43,131 bases of DNA from Salinisphaera shabanensis E1L3A (GTDB taxonomy: Bacteria; Pseudomonadota; Gammaproteobacteria; Nevskiales; Salinisphaeraceae). Below are positions 36,548 through 43,131 of this stretch, in pieces. A program made the translations under genes and the position numbers. Each line of letters opens with the position of its first letter. The first letter of the stretch is position 1. The stretch spans positions 1 to 43,131 of the forward strand of contig NZ_AFNV02000029.1 of assembly GCF_000215955.2 (NCBI RefSeq). Direction: 5' to 3'. The notes beneath the pieces are model-generated. The model saw only the letters and a program-made list of their open reading frames with translations. It was not told where the DNA came from and ran no database searches.

Positions 36548-37804
36548 TCAGGCCGCCTCGACGCGATCGCGGCCCGCGTTTTTCCCCTCGTACAAAGCCG
36601 CGTCCGCACGGCGCAACACATCGTCCAGGTCTTCATCGCTCGCGTCGAACTGGGTCACCGCCAGGGTGGCCGTGAGCCTGACGCAGTGCGAACCGCTGAC
36701 CAGATCGCTGCCGGCAAGGCGCGTGCGTATCGTCTCGGCGATGGCGCGCGCCTGGTATTGATCGGTACCGGGCATAATCAAGATAAACTCTTCGCCGCCC
36801 AGACGGCCGAAGATATCCGACTCACGAAGCACTTCGCGACACAGATTCGCTGTCGATACCAGGGCCGCATCGCCGGTCGCATGACCAAAGGTATCGTTCA
36901 CGCGCTTGAAGTGATCCAGGTCGAGCATGACGAACGACAAAGGCTGGCCCGACACGCGTGCCCGACACATTTCACGTTGTGCTGCGCCGGCATAGGCGCG
37001 CCGGTTGAAAGCGCCCGTCAAGGGATCGGTCTGCGCCTGTTCCAACAGCTTCGCTTCCAGCGCCGCGCGACGTTCGATTTCAGCGCGTGCCAGCTCCAAC
37101 GCCATGAATTCGCGCCGACGGGTCGTTTCAAAGCGCTGTGCAGCAAACCAACCGGAAACCGCCGGGATCAACAGGAACGCCGCCAGCAGGATCATGCGTA
37201 TTGGCGTCGTTTCACCGATATTGAGCTGGACGCTGACCCACGTCCCCACCGCGGTATACAGTGCGATACCCAGCGAATACACGGTGCGGTTGGGAAACAG
37301 CACGAACAGCTCGAGGATCAACACCATATTCACGGCGGCCAGCCAACGAATATTGTCCTCGGCGCTGATGAAATACAGGGCGAACAGCGACGTCATCCCC
37401 ACCAGCGCAGCCGGCGTCATCACCAGCCCGGATGTTGCAAGCCACGGTCGCTGGCGCACCAACGCAGCGCTGGCCAACAGACCACAGAACAGGATCAGCC
37501 GTGCCGCCCAGACGCCATAAAGCGTCAACGAAAAACCGAACTGGTAATAATCGCTCAGGCCGAAGAGCAGCCATAGCACGCCCCACACCACGAGCATGCG
37601 GCTTACATAATTGGCGACCGGGCCCTCGATATGTCGGCGATAACGTCGTTCGGTATCGCCGTCGCTGAATTCCACACGCCATCGCGAAATGCGATAACGC
37701 CCGGGCTCGTTTTCCGGCAACACGGGCGGTGGCGCAGTAGCCGGCCGCGTTTGAGCATCAGCCGTTCGACCACGCGCCTTTGCTCGCTGGCTGAGGCGGT
37801 TCAT
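36548..37804 (-). CDS. Membrane diguanylate cyclase (GGEEF intact)
   Basis: 418 residues. An N-terminal hydrophilic region (about 1-65) is followed by about six hydrophobic helices (about 67-220, a 6TM sensor-like block), a short coiled coil, and a GGDEF domain. The active site is GGEEF at 336-340 and an inhibitory I-site RxxD lies at 327-330 (RESD), so it should make c-di-GMP and be feedback-inhibited. Start ATG 37802-37804 lacks a strong Shine-Dalgarno. It is next to hemN on the same strand, but the FNR box lies in the 113-bp gap, so the genes are transcribed separately. Confidence 0.92.
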   Translation of the reverse strand: MNRLSQRAKARGRTADAQTRPATAPPPVLPENEPGRYRISRWRVEFSDGDTERRYRRHIEGPVANYVSRMLVVWGVLWLLFGLSDYYQFGFSLTLYGVWAARLILFCGLLASAALVRQRPWLATSGLVMTPAALVGMTSLFALYFISAEDNIRWLAAVNMVLILELFVLFPNRTVYSLGIALYTAVGTWVSVQLNIGETTPIRMILLAAFLLIPAVSGWFAAQRFETTRRREFMALELARAEIERRAALEAKLLEQAQTDPLTGAFNRRAYAGAAQREMCRARVSGQPLSFVMLDLDHFKRVNDTFGHATGDAALVSTANLCREVLRESDIFGRLGGEEFILIMPGTDQYQARAIAETIRTRLAGSDLVSGSHCVRLTATLAVTQFDASDEDLDDVLRRADAALYEGKNAGRDRVEAA

Positions 37805-37996
37805 GCAGGTTTGAATAAATAATGGTCAACAACTATCGGCGTTACACACCCGTGCTTGAGGCGCGAGTCACCGCGCACAAGCTGTCCAGCTTAGCCTGCA
37901 CGATCCGGCCGCGGCCTATAGGATTGCCCTGTCGGCCCTGGGGTTACCGGCTTTCATATCCACCCGGGGCTCCTGTTCCGTCGCACCGCGCCTACC

Positions 37997-38746
37997 ATGA
38001 AGCGTATTCTGCTTTTCTTCATCGCCACATCGGCTCTGCTGCTGTCGGGCCCGCTGCTGATGCTGGGCAGCGACGAACTGCGTATGGGGCAGAGCTGGCG
38101 CGAGGCCGATCGCAGCTCCGCGGCGCTGGCGCCCCGCCCGTCGCATGAATCCAGGGCCGTGGTACAGGTCTATGCCGCCCGGGCCTTCAGCTGGCGCGGC
38201 ATCTTCGCCGTGCATACCTGGGTCGCGACCAAACCGGCCAATGCCGATCGCTATACCGTGCATCAGGTCGCTGGCTGGAACCGTCCGCCCCTGACCTCTC
38301 GCACCGACATCCCCGATCGCCGCTGGGTGGGCGCCACGCCGCAGTTGTTGCTCGACATGCGCGGCCCGCACGCCGAACAGGCGATCACGCAGATCGACGC
38401 CGCCCTGGCCGACTATCCCTACGATGCGTATCGCATCTGGCGCGGGCCGAACAGCAACACCTTCGTCGCCTGGCTGGTGCGCCATGTGCCGGCGTTGAAC
38501 GTGGAACTGCCGCCCACCGCGATCGGCAAGGACTATCTTGGAGACGCCCTGTTCTCACAGGCGCCGAGCGGGACCGGCTACCAATTTTCCTTGTTCGGTG
38601 CGCTGGGCGTGCTCGCGGCATGGGACGAAGGCATGGAGATCAACCTGTTTGGTCTGGTCTGGGGCATCGATCCGGCGGACCTGGCTATCAAATGGCCGGG
38701 GCTGGGGCGTATCGCCTGCCACGATCCCGAACCGGACGCACGCTAG
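37997..38746 (+). CDS. DUF3750 family protein
   Basis: 249 residues with an N-terminal membrane anchor or signal peptide (MKRILLFFIATSALLLSG). The body matches DUF3750: VQVYAARAFSWRGIFAVHTW, YTVHQVAGWN, YRIWRGPNSNTFVAWLVRHV, FGALGVLAAWDEGMEINLFG, and LAIKWPGLGRI. It is probably periplasmic. Function is unknown. It is divergent from the GGEEF gene; the 192-bp gap between them holds no motif I can name. Confidence 0.85.
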   Translation: MKRILLFFIATSALLLSGPLLMLGSDELRMGQSWREADRSSAALAPRPSHESRAVVQVYAARAFSWRGIFAVHTWVATKPANADRYTVHQVAGWNRPPLTSRTDIPDRRWVGATPQLLLDMRGPHAEQAITQIDAALADYPYDAYRIWRGPNSNTFVAWLVRHVPALNVELPPTAIGKDYLGDALFSQAPSGTGYQFSLFGALGVLAAWDEGMEINLFGLVWGIDPADLAIKWPGLGRIACHDPEPDAR

Positions 38747-38802
38747 CGCGCGCCGGGGGACTGGCTGCACGGGCTGTCGCCCCATCAGGGCGACCGGACA
38801 TG

Positions 38803-39414
38803 TCAGCTCGCTCGCACGAGTGCCGTTTCGACATAGCCGGCGACCATATCGCTGAGCGCGGCGATCAGCACTTCGCGGTCGAAGCCGGGCTCGGCCATGC
38901 TCAGATAACGCATGAGCGGAAACAGCGTGGCGTTGACGATGACGAACAACACCGGCCGCAGATCGTCGATCTGCAAACGCTGGTGATGGCGCAGCACATA
39001 GCGCCGGCACACCTCCATCGTATGGTCTTCAAGGGCTTCGATGACCGTCAACACGCCCGTCGTCTGCCAGTGACGCATGAGTTCCAGATACAGCGCCGGG
39101 CGGCGATCAACCACGGTCAAGGTCGCCTGTAGCAATCGCTCCACGGCCGCGCGGGTATCGGCCGCCAGGACGTCGACCAGCGCCTCGTCGACCGCTTCAA
39201 GAATCTGACCGCTCAGACGTTCGATCAACGCCAGCACCAGATCCGGCTTGCTTTCGAAGTACTGGTAGAGCGAACCGATGCTCACACCGGCACGCGCGGC
39301 GATATGGTTGGTGGTGGTCTCGACGAGACCGCGATCGATAATTTCCAACGCGGTCGCTTCGATCAAGTCGTCGACACGCCGCTGGGCGCGCGCCTGACGC
39401 GGTTTCTTGCGCAT
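38803..39414 (-). CDS. TetR-family transcriptional regulator
   Basis: 203 residues from ATG 39412-39414; an in-frame GTG at 39423 could add three residues. The N-terminal helix-turn-helix is clear: TTTNHIAARAGVSIGSLYQY, then FESKPDLVLALIERL. The C-terminal ligand domain is of the all-helical TetR type with no family-specific mark. It is divergent from the DUF2236 oxygenase gene and a 20-bp palindrome lies between, so it probably represses both itself and that gene. The inducer is not predictable. Confidence 0.9.
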   Translation of the reverse strand: MRKKPRQARAQRRVDDLIEATALEIIDRGLVETTTNHIAARAGVSIGSLYQYFESKPDLVLALIERLSGQILEAVDEALVDVLAADTRAAVERLLQATLTVVDRRPALYLELMRHWQTTGVLTVIEALEDHTMEVCRRYVLRHHQRLQIDDLRPVLFVIVNATLFPLMRYLSMAEPGFDREVLIAALSDMVAGYVETALVRAS

Positions 39415-39430
39415 GCAGAACACGAGTTGA

Positions 39431-39450
39431 ATGTGAGCAATTACTCACAT
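39431..39450. promoter_or_regulatory. Operator palindrome ATGTGAG-CAATTA-CTCACAT
   Basis: Perfect 7-bp arms around a 6-base centre, itself nearly symmetric (cAATTa), 16 bp from the TetR start and 12 bp from the DUF2236 start. Its size and divergent position are typical of a TetR operator controlling both genes. Confidence 0.8.
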
Positions 39451-39462
39451 TAACGTTCTTTC

Positions 39463-40728
39463 ATGATTTCGCCAATGCACGATCGCATGATGGATCAATC
39501 CCGCAACTCAGTGCCCGCGATGCCGTCGCGCCACGGCATCGACCTCGATCGCAGCCGTGCAATCGCGGCCGCCATCGGCCGCGCGATCAAGGGCGACCCG
39601 CAACCCTCGCCCGAACGCTGGCAAGCGATCGGCCAGGCGCTGATGCAGGGTGACCCGCTCATGGACGATGTCGTGGCCTGGTTGTACGACGACACCACGT
39701 CCCACAGCCGGGGCGAGAAGCGCGCCCAGTTCCAGACCGCGGTGGATGCCGGTATCGATACCATTGCAGAGCCCGCCCCGGCCCTGCATGCGCTGTTCGC
39801 TCATGTGGGTACACGCCCCGCCTGGGTCGACGACACGCTGCTCGAACGCGGTGCCCGGGTTTCACACCGCAGCGGCATGGCCGGGCTGCACATCCTGCGC
39901 GATGTGGCATTAATGGGCGGCTATCAGGCCGCCGCAATCAACAAGACACTGGTAGCCACCGGCAGCCTCGAACGCGGCGCGCAACGTCGTCTGGCCGAAA
40001 CCACATCCTGGTGGCTGGACTGTACCGGCGTGGGCGCGCTCGAGCGCTTCGGTGCGGGTTTTCGCAACACGTTGAACGTGCGCTTCATCCACGCCCTCAT
40101 CCGCCGCGGGGTACAGGACAAACCCGATTGGCGCAGCCAGGACTGGGGCCTGCCGGTCAATCAGACCGACATGGCGAGCACACAGCTGGGCTTTAGCGTG
40201 ATCTTTCTGCTGGGCACGCGCGTCGTGGGCGTGCCGATCTCCAGGGCTGACGGCCATGCGGTCATGCATTTGTGGCGTTTCATCGGCTGGCTGATGGGCG
40301 TGGACGAGCGCTGGCTTGCCGAAGACGAACAGGACGGCCGGCGTCTGCTCTATGCCCTGCTGCTCAGCCAGGCGCCGCCGGATGAATCCAGTCGCCAACT
40401 CGGCCGCGCACTGATGAACGAACCGCTCGCCCGGCCGTACCCCAACTTCGCCAAGCTGCGCGCCCGCTATATCCAGGCTCGTGCAAACAGCATCACACGC
40501 CTGTTCGTCGGCCGCCGCGGCATGCGCGATCTCGGCCTGCCCGTCTGGATGCCACCCTGGTATCCCGCACTCGCCGCGCCGCGCAACATCATCTATCACA
40601 CCGGCGCTCGCTTATTGCCGGGCGGGCTGCGTCGGGCCGAACGCGCCGGCCGGCAGGCCCAGATCGACCAGCTGCATGCACTGTTTCCAGATCGCACACC
40701 GGGGATTCACCGGCCGGTGCTCAGTTAG
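39463..40728 (+). CDS. DUF2236 / MpaB-like oxygenase family protein
   Basis: 421 residues, soluble, no signal peptide. It resembles the DUF2236 (MpaB) family, which includes heme b rubber oxygenases (latex clearing proteins) and fungal MpaB. Seen are HRSGMAGLHILRDVALMGGY, TSWWLDCTGVGALERFGAGF, NQTDMASTQLGFSVIF, and the characteristic ADGHAVMHLWRFIGWLMGV. The heme ligand cannot be assigned with certainty. Start is unclear: ATG 39463, 39475, 39487 and 39490 are all in frame, none with a good Shine-Dalgarno. The TetR operator 12 bp upstream suggests induction by a small lipophilic compound, which is inference. Confidence 0.8.
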   Translation: MISPMHDRMMDQSRNSVPAMPSRHGIDLDRSRAIAAAIGRAIKGDPQPSPERWQAIGQALMQGDPLMDDVVAWLYDDTTSHSRGEKRAQFQTAVDAGIDTIAEPAPALHALFAHVGTRPAWVDDTLLERGARVSHRSGMAGLHILRDVALMGGYQAAAINKTLVATGSLERGAQRRLAETTSWWLDCTGVGALERFGAGFRNTLNVRFIHALIRRGVQDKPDWRSQDWGLPVNQTDMASTQLGFSVIFLLGTRVVGVPISRADGHAVMHLWRFIGWLMGVDERWLAEDEQDGRRLLYALLLSQAPPDESSRQLGRALMNEPLARPYPNFAKLRARYIQARANSITRLFVGRRGMRDLGLPVWMPPWYPALAAPRNIIYHTGARLLPGGLRRAERAGRQAQIDQLHALFPDRTPGIHRPVLS

Positions 40729-40779
40729 CGCTTGCCGACTGCTTGAGCCGCCCGTATGAAAGCCGAGCCTGCCCAAGCG

Positions 40780-42384
40780 CTAATCCGCACGGCGCAGGCT
40801 GGCCAGCGCCTGCGCGCGCAAGCGTTCGCGCACCTCGCGTGCGTTCTGGTCGGCCGCGTCGAGATCGTGTTGCTCGCCTTTAGCCGGCAGTACGACGTCG
40901 GCAAGCGGCCGATCGCCCGGCTGCTTCATCGCCGCGCGTGCGTGCAGCGCGGCCGCTAAGCCGGCACGCATCGCGCCATCCCCGTGGTTGAGAAAAACGG
41001 TTGCCGCGGGCGCAGTCTCATCGATCTCGAATACGAACCGGCACAACGCGTCGATATCGCCATGGCCGGAATAATAGTCGCCAAAATCCACGAGGCGGGC
41101 CTGAATACGGGACGGGTCGATACGGGCTTTGCCGAGCGCAAGCGGCGTGTTGCTCGGCCACTCGCCCGCAATCAAGCGTCGCAGTCGTCCCGCGCCGGTT
41201 TCAGGCGGCGCATAGCCGCAGAGCACGATCGTGGCCGCCGGGTTGCCGATCTGATCGGTAATGAAATCCACGATACGCCCGCCCTCGCACATGCCGCTGC
41301 CCGCCAGCGCGACCAAGCGCGACAGCTCGGGGTCATGCATCGCACGTAACGTGCCGCCGGGCGCCCGATTGCGGCCAACCCGCGCCCATAGGTCCACGAG
41401 ATACGCATCGACAGCAGCCTCGTCGGCCAGCCCCAGACGATCGGCCAGCGCCGGATTACGCCAGGGCGGTTGCTCGCCCTGTTCGTTGCGCCGCGTCAGC
41501 AGCTCGGCATAGACATCGGTCATACGCGCTGCGAGCGGGGCATCCATCGACAGCCAGCGCGGCCGACCGGCCGCATCCGGTGCGCCGGCCGCCGTATTGC
41601 GCAGCACTCGATCAAGATCGAACCACAGCTCCTGCGCCCGATGAATCGCAAAACACGGCACCACCACCGGACCGCCGCCGCGTGCGTCGCTGTCGGCAAA
41701 CACATCGGCCCAGGCCTGCTCGCGGCCGGTAGCCGATTTATAGTGCGCCGGTCGCGCCGGCTCGGCGCCGCGGGTAGATTCCACCACCATATAATCCACC
41801 GCGCCGGGCGTTTGCTGACCGGCCAACAGCGATTGATACGGATTGCCCGGCGTATTACCGCCGATATCCCCGCTGAAACAGATCGAGCGCCGCGTGCTCG
41901 TGCGGCTGCGCCAGGCAATCGTAAGCGCCACCGCACCCAGAATATGCGCGCTGCGATGAAAGGTAACCGCGACACCGTGCAACCGCATGGGCTGGCCGAA
42001 CTTGAAGTCGGCCCGGCGATCAAGCGGCTGGAAGTCGATCATCTCGACATCGTCCGCGTCGTACTCGCGCGAGAATTTGGCGGCGTCCATCAACGCGATA
42101 CGCGTCATCGCCGCCGTGGCTTCGGTGCAGTACACCGGCCCGCGAAACCCGGCCCGATGCAGCTGCGGCAGCCGACCGCAATGGTCGCGATGGGCATGGG
42201 TTAAAAACACACAACTCAGCGCCCGCGCATCGAAACCCAGCCGCGGCGCACCGTCGGGCCGCATCAGCTCGCGCTCGGCATGGGCACCGCAATCCACAAG
42301 CGCACGCAGCCCCAGACGCGTATCCGTCAGCAGGCTGGCAGAGCCCGTGACGCCGTCCGCACCGCCGATGAAGGTCAATTCCAT
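40780..42384 (-). CDS. Metallo-beta-lactamase / beta-CASP RNA-processing exonuclease
   Basis: 534 residues of the MBL-beta-CASP (YSH1/CPSF-type) family. The zinc signature is HAHRDHCG with His63, His65, Asp67 and His68. Motif 3 is the His in RSAHILGA and motif 4 the Asp in FSGDIG. The beta-CASP part shows VVESTRG (usually ESTYG), PCFAIHRAQE, AGSGMCEGGR and YYSGHGDIDAL. The family cleaves RNA, sometimes DNA. Compared with the common bacterial group (about 450 residues) it has an insertion (about 260-330) and a longer tail. ATG 42384 opens directly with the strand MELTFIGGADGVTGS. It converges with the DUF2236 gene. Confidence 0.88.
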   Translation of the reverse strand: MELTFIGGADGVTGSASLLTDTRLGLRALVDCGAHAERELMRPDGAPRLGFDARALSCVFLTHAHRDHCGRLPQLHRAGFRGPVYCTEATAAMTRIALMDAAKFSREYDADDVEMIDFQPLDRRADFKFGQPMRLHGVAVTFHRSAHILGAVALTIAWRSRTSTRRSICFSGDIGGNTPGNPYQSLLAGQQTPGAVDYMVVESTRGAEPARPAHYKSATGREQAWADVFADSDARGGGPVVVPCFAIHRAQELWFDLDRVLRNTAAGAPDAAGRPRWLSMDAPLAARMTDVYAELLTRRNEQGEQPPWRNPALADRLGLADEAAVDAYLVDLWARVGRNRAPGGTLRAMHDPELSRLVALAGSGMCEGGRIVDFITDQIGNPAATIVLCGYAPPETGAGRLRRLIAGEWPSNTPLALGKARIDPSRIQARLVDFGDYYSGHGDIDALCRFVFEIDETAPAATVFLNHGDGAMRAGLAAALHARAAMKQPGDRPLADVVLPAKGEQHDLDAADQNAREVRERLRAQALASLRRAD

Positions 42385-42580
42385 GGGGCCAGTATGCGTG
42401 CTTGACGGTGTTCGGTTTCAGAACGAATACCGAGGTAGCTACGCCAAGCTACCCTGGATCTACGCGTCTTCGCTGCCTGTTGGCGTGGCTGCTACTTCTG
42501 GGCTCAGAGCCGGCCGCCCTGATACACGGCTCGCGACTTACCTTTAGCTCACTTCGCCGGAAAACCATTAAATCGCGGAG

Positions 42581-42634
42581 CAATTAAATATACTGTCCCC
42601 GGATCGCCAATTAAATATACTGTCCCCGGATCGC
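42581..42634. repeat. Perfect 27-bp tandem duplication containing AAATATACTGTCCCCGG
   Basis: The 27-bp unit 42581-42607 is repeated exactly at 42608-42634. Its core (reverse complement CCGGGGACAGTATATTT) is a recurring sequence I associate with REP/RAYT-type elements in proteobacteria, from memory. Between the MBL gene and this repeat (42385-42580) I see no gene. Confidence 0.7.
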
Positions 42635-42657
42635 CACGGATCGCCACGGATCACCAC
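42628..42657. repeat. 10-bp tandem repeat GGATCGCCAC x3
   Basis: GGATCGCCAC at 42628-42637 and 42638-42647, then GGATCACCAC at 42648-42657 (one change). It follows the 27-bp duplication and abuts the helicase remnant, marking a slippage- or transposition-prone junction. Confidence 0.7.
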
Positions 42658-42660
42658 GAA

Positions 42661-43089
42661 CGCACACTCCCCAGCCTGCCGGCGGCGCATATATCGCAGA
42701 CGCTGATCGCCGTAAGACGAAATAACTACAAGACCGGGCTCTATAAAGACGACGTGGGTATTGTGCTCGAAAGCCGGGACGGGCAACTTAGAGTCTGGTT
42801 TGACGGGGGCAACGGACTACGGGCATTCCTCCCGAGCGCACTACCCGCTCACGACACTGTTTACGCAATGACGATCCACAAAAGCCAGGGTTCGGAGTTC
42901 GATGCCGCCACCCGCGTACTGCCGGACTACGACTTGCTAGTTTTGACGACGGAGTCGTTTTATCCGGGGTTAACTCGCACGCGCGAGAGGTTAGCTGTGC
43001 TTGTGCCGCATGAGGCTTTGCAACGGGCCGTTGGACGAAAGGTTGCACGGGTCTCGGGACTTGCCAGTCTAATAGTTATCGGAGATTAG
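42661..43089 (+). pseudogene. RecD/UvrD-type helicase, C-terminal fragment
   Basis: Open frame reading through the repeats; recognisable from about 42697 (SQTLIAVRRNNYKTGLYKDD) to the stop at 43087-43089. It has the UvrD_C_2 domain of RecD-like SF1 helicases: VGIVLESRDGQLRVWFDGG, then motif V AMTIHKSQGSEFD and motif VI YPGLTRTRERLAV (usually YTGITRARE). All ATPase motifs I-IV are missing upstream, where only tandem repeats occur, so it cannot be a working helicase. No start codon with a Shine-Dalgarno is seen. It is likely the tail of a recD gene cut by a rearrangement or element insertion. Confidence 0.78.
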
Positions 43090-43131
43090 AACGTGTCTAG
43101 ATGTGTAAACCCACCAGGTTGTTCACGCCGA

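Noticed and set aside
42581-42657. CRISPR-like array
   Set aside because: Repeats are directly tandem, of 27 and 10 bp, with no unique spacers and no cas genes.

Overview
This window reads as chromosome of a GC-rich, aerobic gammaproteobacterium. The gene families (YccS-type FUSC protein, Prc with a long C-terminal region, HemN behind a TTGAT-N4-ATCAA FNR/Anr box, AldA, YcaD-like MFS, a guanidine/urea carboxylase cluster) and the codon bias would fit a marine or halotolerant lineage such as Salinisphaera. That genus guess is inference, not proof. Most of the window is well-packed ordinary coding DNA. The ends and one internal gap carry mobile or repetitive DNA.

Layout. 1-363: truncated IS5-family element. 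379-4399: a two-gene alcohol/aldehyde oxidation unit on the minus strand, aldA followed by a PQQ- and heme c-dependent alcohol dehydrogenase broken by one missing base. Upstream lie a textbook sigma-54 promoter and two palindromes built from the same TGTTGCA half-site. 4400-8075: single-chain dihydroxyacetone kinase, DUF427 protein, YcaD-like MFS transporter. 8199-12370: a YcgR-N/PilZ protein fused to a degenerate HD-GYP-like domain, a rhomboid protease with a small membrane partner, tRNA-Glu(CUC), and a PAS-GAF-GGDEF protein with a degenerate active site. 12549-20087: GabD-type aldehyde dehydrogenase, YrhK-like protein, YccS-like FUSC protein, TauE/SafE permease, a palindrome-rich intergenic region, and the tail-specific protease Prc. 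20384-23142: a three-gene operon of soluble helical proteins (the second DUF6384-like), then a HAD-family protein with an atypical nucleophile motif.

23153-33936 is the most interesting block. A guanidine-I (ykkC) riboswitch precedes an ABC transporter (SBP, permease, ATPase), two DUF1989 proteins and a 1202-residue biotin carboxylase. Annotation pipelines call such genes urea carboxylase and urea carboxylase-associated. The riboswitch and the DUF1989 pair point to guanidine import, carboxylation to carboxyguanidine and deimination to allophanate. The allophanate hydrolase normally encoded next is absent. Its place is taken by a non-coding ~600-bp giant imperfect inverted repeat made of nested hairpins. 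Beyond it lie an isopenicillin-N-synthase-like 2-oxoglutarate/Fe(II) oxygenase (the superfamily of guanidine-releasing arginine/homoarginine oxygenases) and a conserved hypothetical gene 2 bp downstream.

33949-43131: an orphan glycine-betaine-type binding protein, hemN under a probable Anr/Fnr site, a membrane diguanylate cyclase with intact GGEEF and I-site, a DUF3750 protein, a TetR repressor sharing a 20-bp operator with a divergent DUF2236/MpaB-like oxygenase, a beta-CASP metallo-beta-lactamase nuclease, and finally tandem repeats fused to a RecD/UvrD-type helicase C-terminal remnant.

Intergenic regions over 300 bp are 4003-4399, 17594-17966, 23143-23512, 31311-32218 and 42385-42660; each is described under its sites. 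No CRISPR array, rRNA or prophage was seen.
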